Notes under the pieces: model-generated | What the model saw: the letters and a program-made list of their open reading frames with translations, nothing else | What the model was told of the DNA's origin: nothing | The model's database searches: none | Assembly: GCF_002224485.1 (NCBI RefSeq) | Contig: NZ_CP022463.1 | Coordinates: forward strand, 620,019-684,018 | Source: Sinomonas sp. R1AF57 | GTDB lineage: Bacteria; Actinomycetota; Actinomycetes; Actinomycetales; Micrococcaceae | Direction of reading: 5' to 3' | Length of the DNA: 64,000 nucleotides | In this document: positions 60,898 through 64,000 of the stretch, one piece after another | Numbering within the stretch: the stretch's first letter is position 1 | Layout of the letters: each line of letters opens with the position of its first letter | Made by a program: the position numbers and the translations under genes

Positions 60898-62861
60898 CAT
60901 CCACCCGCACGATGACGGTCGCCCAGGCCCTCGTCGAGTTCCTCGGCCGCCAGTACACGGTGGACTCGGTGGGCGGCCCAGACGGTGGCGCCTACCGCGA
61001 GCGGCTCATCCCGGGCATGTTCGGCATCTTCGGGCACGGCAACGTGGCCGGCGTGGGCCAGGCGCTCAAGCAGTGGCAGGTCGTCGACCCCACGCTGATG
61101 CCGTACTACCAGGGCCGCAACGAGCAGGCGCAGGTCCACCAGGCCGTGGGCTACGCCCGCCATACGCGCCGCCGGCAGACGTTCGCCATCTCGACCTCGA
61201 TCGGCCCGGGCTCGTCGAACATGCTCACCGGCGCGGCGCTGGCCACGGCCAACCGCCTCCCGGCCCTGCTCCTGCCGAGCGATACGTTCGCGACCCGCGC
61301 CGCGGACCCGGTCCTGCAGCAGCTCGAGCAGCCGCACGGCTACGACATCACGGTCAACGACGCGTTCCGGCCGCTCTCGAAGTACTTCGACCGGGTGAAC
61401 CGCCCCGAGCAGCTCTTCTCCGCGCTCCTGCACGGCCTGCGCGTCCTCACGGACCCGGCTGAGACCGGAGCCGTGACCATCGCCCTCCCGCAGGACGTCC
61501 AGGCCGAGGTCTTCGACGTTCCCGAGGAGTTCCTCGCCGAGCGCGAATGGCGCATCCGCCGCCCCGAGCCCGAGGCCGAGGACATCGCCGAGGCCGCCCG
61601 CCGCATCCGCGCCGCGAAGCGCCCGGTCATCATCGCCGGCGGCGGCGTCCTCTACGCCTTCGCCACGGACCAGCTCCGCGCGTTCGCCGAGGCCACGGGC
61701 ATCCCGGTCGGCTGGACACAGGCCGGCGTCGGCTCCCTCGCCTGGGACCACCCCCAGGCGCTCGGAGCGGTCGGTTCCACGGGCACCACGGCCGCGAACG
61801 CCGTCGTGCGCGATGCGGACCTCGTCATCGGCATCGGCACGCGCTACGAGGACTTCACCACGGCCTCGCGCACCGCATTCCAGGACCCGGACGTGAGCTT
61901 CGTGAACATCAATGTCGCTCCCATCGACGCCTACAAGCACGGCACCTCGCTGCCGATCGTCGCCGACGCGCGCAAGGCCCTCGCGGCGCTCACGACGGCG
62001 CTCGGCGGCTACCGCGTCGGCGCGGAGCTCGAGCGCGTGGTCGCCGACGAGAAGGCCCGCTGGGACGACACCGTCGACACTGCTTTTGCCGAGGACAACC
62101 AGCCCCTCGTGTCCCAGAACGCGATCATCGGCGCGGTCAACCGCGCGATGGACCCGCGCGACGTCGTGGTCTGCGCCGCCGGCTCCCTGCCGGGCGACCT
62201 GCACAAGATGTGGCGGATCCAGGACCCGTTCGGCTACCACGTCGAGTACGCCTACTCCTGCATGGGCTACGAGATCCCCGGCGGCCTCGGCGTCAAGCGT
62301 GCGGCACTGGACGAGGCGGCGCGAGGCGGGGGCGGCGAGGACGCGCCGCGCGACGTCGTCGTGATGGTCGGCGACGGCTCCTACCTCATGATGCACACGG
62401 AGCTGGTCACGGCGGTCGCGGAGGGCATCAAGCTCATCACCGTGCTCATCCAGAACCACGGCTACGCCTCGATCGGCGCACTCTCGGAGCAGCTGGGCTC
62501 GCAGCGCTTCGGCACCAAGTACCGCACGCTGGACCGTCAGCACCACACGTTCGACGACGGCGAGAAGCTCCCCATCGACCTGGCTGCCAACGCCGAGAGC
62601 CTCGGCGTGACCGTGTACCGGATCGAGCCCGGACCGAACGCGATCGCCGACCTCGAAGCCGCGATCGGCAAGGCCAAGGCCGCGCCCGAGGGCTCGGGCC
62701 CGATCGTGATCCACATCGAGTCCGATCCGCTCGTGGACGCCCCGAGCTCGGAGTCCTGGTGGGACGTTCCCGTCTCCGGCGCCTCCGAGCTCGAGTCCAC
62801 CAAGCAGGCCTTCGCCACCTACATCGACCACAAGTCCCGCCAGCGGCCCTTCCTCGGCTGA
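60894..62861 (+). CDS. iolD: 3D-(3,5/4)-trihydroxycyclohexane-1,2-dione hydrolase
   Basis: ThDP enzyme opening the inositol-derived ring. 655 residues from GTG 60894. Seen: GIFGHGNVAGVGQAL, PYYQGRNEQAQVHQAVGYAR (Glu for ThDP), STSIGPGSSNMLTGAALATANRLPALLLPSDTFATR, QLEQPHGYDITVNDAFRPLSKYFDRV, and the ThDP/Mg motif GDGSYLMMHTELVTAVAEGIKLITVLIQNHGY. The same domain order as acetolactate synthase, but with the iolD-specific blocks. The final ~15 residues are hydrophilic. Confidence 0.95.
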   Translation: MTSTRTMTVAQALVEFLGRQYTVDSVGGPDGGAYRERLIPGMFGIFGHGNVAGVGQALKQWQVVDPTLMPYYQGRNEQAQVHQAVGYARHTRRRQTFAISTSIGPGSSNMLTGAALATANRLPALLLPSDTFATRAADPVLQQLEQPHGYDITVNDAFRPLSKYFDRVNRPEQLFSALLHGLRVLTDPAETGAVTIALPQDVQAEVFDVPEEFLAEREWRIRRPEPEAEDIAEAARRIRAAKRPVIIAGGGVLYAFATDQLRAFAEATGIPVGWTQAGVGSLAWDHPQALGAVGSTGTTAANAVVRDADLVIGIGTRYEDFTTASRTAFQDPDVSFVNINVAPIDAYKHGTSLPIVADARKALAALTTALGGYRVGAELERVVADEKARWDDTVDTAFAEDNQPLVSQNAIIGAVNRAMDPRDVVVCAAGSLPGDLHKMWRIQDPFGYHVEYAYSCMGYEIPGGLGVKRAALDEAARGGGGEDAPRDVVVMVGDGSYLMMHTELVTAVAEGIKLITVLIQNHGYASIGALSEQLGSQRFGTKYRTLDRQHHTFDDGEKLPIDLAANAESLGVTVYRIEPGPNAIADLEAAIGKAKAAPEGSGPIVIHIESDPLVDAPSSESWWDVPVSGASELESTKQAFATYIDHKSRQRPFLG

Positions 62862-62905
62862 CCCCTCAGAACGAACCGCGAAAGTCCATCAGGAGTACGA
62901 AGCAC

Positions 62906-64000
62906 ATGAGCATCAAGACCATTCCGCATTTCCTCAATGGTGAGGAGTCCAACGGTGTCGGGGAGCGGACGCAGCCGGTGTTCAATCCGGCCACGGGCGT
63001 CCAGACGGGTGAGCTGCGCCTGGCGGACCGGGCTGATCTGGAGGCGGCGGTGGCGAACGCGCGCAAGGCCGCCGAGGCCTGGGGTGAGACCTCCCTGGCC
63101 AAGCGCACCGCGGTGCTGTTCCGGTTCCGCGAGCTGGTCGCCTCCCATGTGGAGGACCTCGCCGCGCTGGTCACGGCCGAGCACGGCAAGGTGATCTCGG
63201 ATGCGAAGGGGGAGATCGGGCGGGGCCTGGAGGTGATCGAGTTCGCCTGCGGGATCCCGCAGCTGCTCAAGGGCGCCTACTCCGACCAGGCCTCCACCGG
63301 CATCGACGTGTTCTCCTACCGCCAGCCCGTGGGCGTGGTCGCGGGGATCACCCCGTTCAACTTCCCCGTCATGGTCCCGCTGTGGATGGCCCCGGTCGCG
63401 ATCGCGACCGGCAACGCGTTCATCCTCAAGCCCTCCGAGCGGGACCCCTCCGCCTCGATGCTGCTTGCCCGGCTGTGGGCCGAGGCCGGCCTCCCGGCGG
63501 GCGTGTTCCAGGTCCTCCACGGGGGCAAGGAGACCGTGGACGGGCTCCTGACCCACCCCGACGTGGACGCGGTCTCGTTCGTCGGCTCGACCCCGATCGC
63601 GCGCTACGTCCACGAGACCGCGACCGCGCACGGGAAGCGGGTCCAGGCCCTGGGCGGGGCGAAGAACCACGCGATCATCCTCCCGGACGCGGACATGGAC
63701 AACGCCGCGGACCACCTCGCCGCGGCCGCGTTCGGCTCCGCGGGGGAGCGGTGCATGGCCATCAGCGTCGCGGTCGCGGTCGGGGAGGCCGCGGACGCGC
63801 TCGTGGGGAAGGTCAAGGACCGGGCCGAGGCGGTCAAGGTCGCCGAGGGCACCGACCCGGGCGCGGAGATGGGCCCGATCATCACCGCCGCGTCCAGGGA
63901 CCGGATGAAGGGCATCGTCACCGCCGCGGCCGAGGCCGGGGCCCAGCTGGTCGTGGACGGGCGGGAGTTCACCGTGGCGGGCAAGGAGGGCGGGAACTGG
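62906..64000 (+). CDS. mmsA: Methylmalonate-semialdehyde dehydrogenase (acylating), 3' end cut
   Basis: 365 residues before the window ends in frame, of an expected ~500. ATG 62906 has AGGAG 9 bases upstream. Seen: HFLNGEESNGVGERTQPVFNPATG, PVGVVAGITPFNFPVMVPLWMAPVAIATGNAFILKPSERDPSA, GSTPIARYVHETATAHGKRVQALGGAKNHAIILPDADMD and catalytic Cys283 (GSAGERCMAIS). The GGAKNH string, in which the usual Glu is replaced, is a mark of the CoA-acylating MmsA/IolA group. It converts malonate semialdehyde from the IolC-aldolase steps to acetyl-CoA. Position in the iol operon supports IolA. Confidence 0.93.
   Translation, partial: MSIKTIPHFLNGEESNGVGERTQPVFNPATGVQTGELRLADRADLEAAVANARKAAEAWGETSLAKRTAVLFRFRELVASHVEDLAALVTAEHGKVISDAKGEIGRGLEVIEFACGIPQLLKGAYSDQASTGIDVFSYRQPVGVVAGITPFNFPVMVPLWMAPVAIATGNAFILKPSERDPSASMLLARLWAEAGLPAGVFQVLHGGKETVDGLLTHPDVDAVSFVGSTPIARYVHETATAHGKRVQALGGAKNHAIILPDADMDNAADHLAAAAFGSAGERCMAISVAVAVGEAADALVGKVKDRAEAVKVAEGTDPGAEMGPIITAASRDRMKGIVTAAAEAGAQLVVDGREFTVAGKEGGNW

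Noticed and set aside
1..64000. Recent mobile element or phage origin of the catabolic island
   Set aside because: I found no transposase, integrase, tRNA-flanked boundary or clear base-composition shift. The repeats are intergenic and do not bracket the island as direct or inverted ends.

Overview
The window is 64 kb of very GC-rich actinobacterial chromosome. I infer a member of the Micrococcaceae (Arthrobacter or Sinomonas type). The reasons are the high GC content, frequent GTG starts with 4-base stop/start overlaps, a mycothiol-dependent formaldehyde dehydrogenase, and an N-carbamoylsarcosine amidohydrolase whose catalytic residues fall at the same numbers as I recall for the Arthrobacter enzyme. 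I see no rRNA, tRNA, insertion sequence, phage gene or CRISPR array.

Left part (1-14 kb): housekeeping and mixed genes. These are an inositol-monophosphatase-family enzyme, a ferritin-like protein, the helicase pcrA, a glycosyltransferase, sucC-sucD, a flavin monooxygenase, a LuxR regulator with TPR-like repeats, a zinc alcohol dehydrogenase coupled to a yeast-type cytosine deaminase, and a Rho-N-like protein.

Middle part (13.7-53 kb): an island for methylated nitrogen compounds. It holds two routes from creatinine to sarcosine. Route 1 is creatininase plus creatinase, with an NCS1 permease, an MHS transporter, and IclR and PucR regulators. Route 2 is a fused HyuA-HyuB N-methylhydantoinase plus N-carbamoylsarcosine amidohydrolase, with an MFS transporter and a second, paralogous IclR. 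Next to these are choline oxidation and uptake (betA-proV-proW-proX-betB), formaldehyde disposal (mycothiol formaldehyde dehydrogenase with its metallo-beta-lactamase partner, and the RuMP enzymes HxlA and HxlB), and a sarcosine oxidase operon (glyA-soxBDAG-purU). Together these genes would import creatinine and choline/betaine, convert creatinine to sarcosine, oxidise sarcosine to glycine, and dispose of the released one-carbon units. The steps from glycine betaine to sarcosine are not in the window.

Right part (53-64 kb): a GntR regulator fused to a Cache-like sensor domain, divergent from an unrecognised two-gene operon; an EamA transporter, a flavodoxin-fold reductase and a CynX-type MFS transporter; then a 4-oxalocrotonate-tautomerase-like gene and the start of a myo-inositol operon (iolC, Cgl0158-type aldolase, iolD, mmsA/iolA cut by the window end).

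The most notable non-coding signals are: (i) three GTTGCG-N5-CGCAAC palindromes at the creatinase and MHS transporter genes; (ii) two matching triplets of TTGCT-N5-AGCAA sites in front of the N-carbamoylsarcosine hydrolase and hydantoinase genes, beside the paralogous IclR; (iii) four TGTCAGGACA-type sites resembling the corynebacterial IolR motif, flanking the tautomerase gene; and (iv) a family of 21-bp tandem repeats (core GGGGTGACcTCGG) in four intergenic arrays, with two related GGTCAC inverted repeats at other convergent gene ends.
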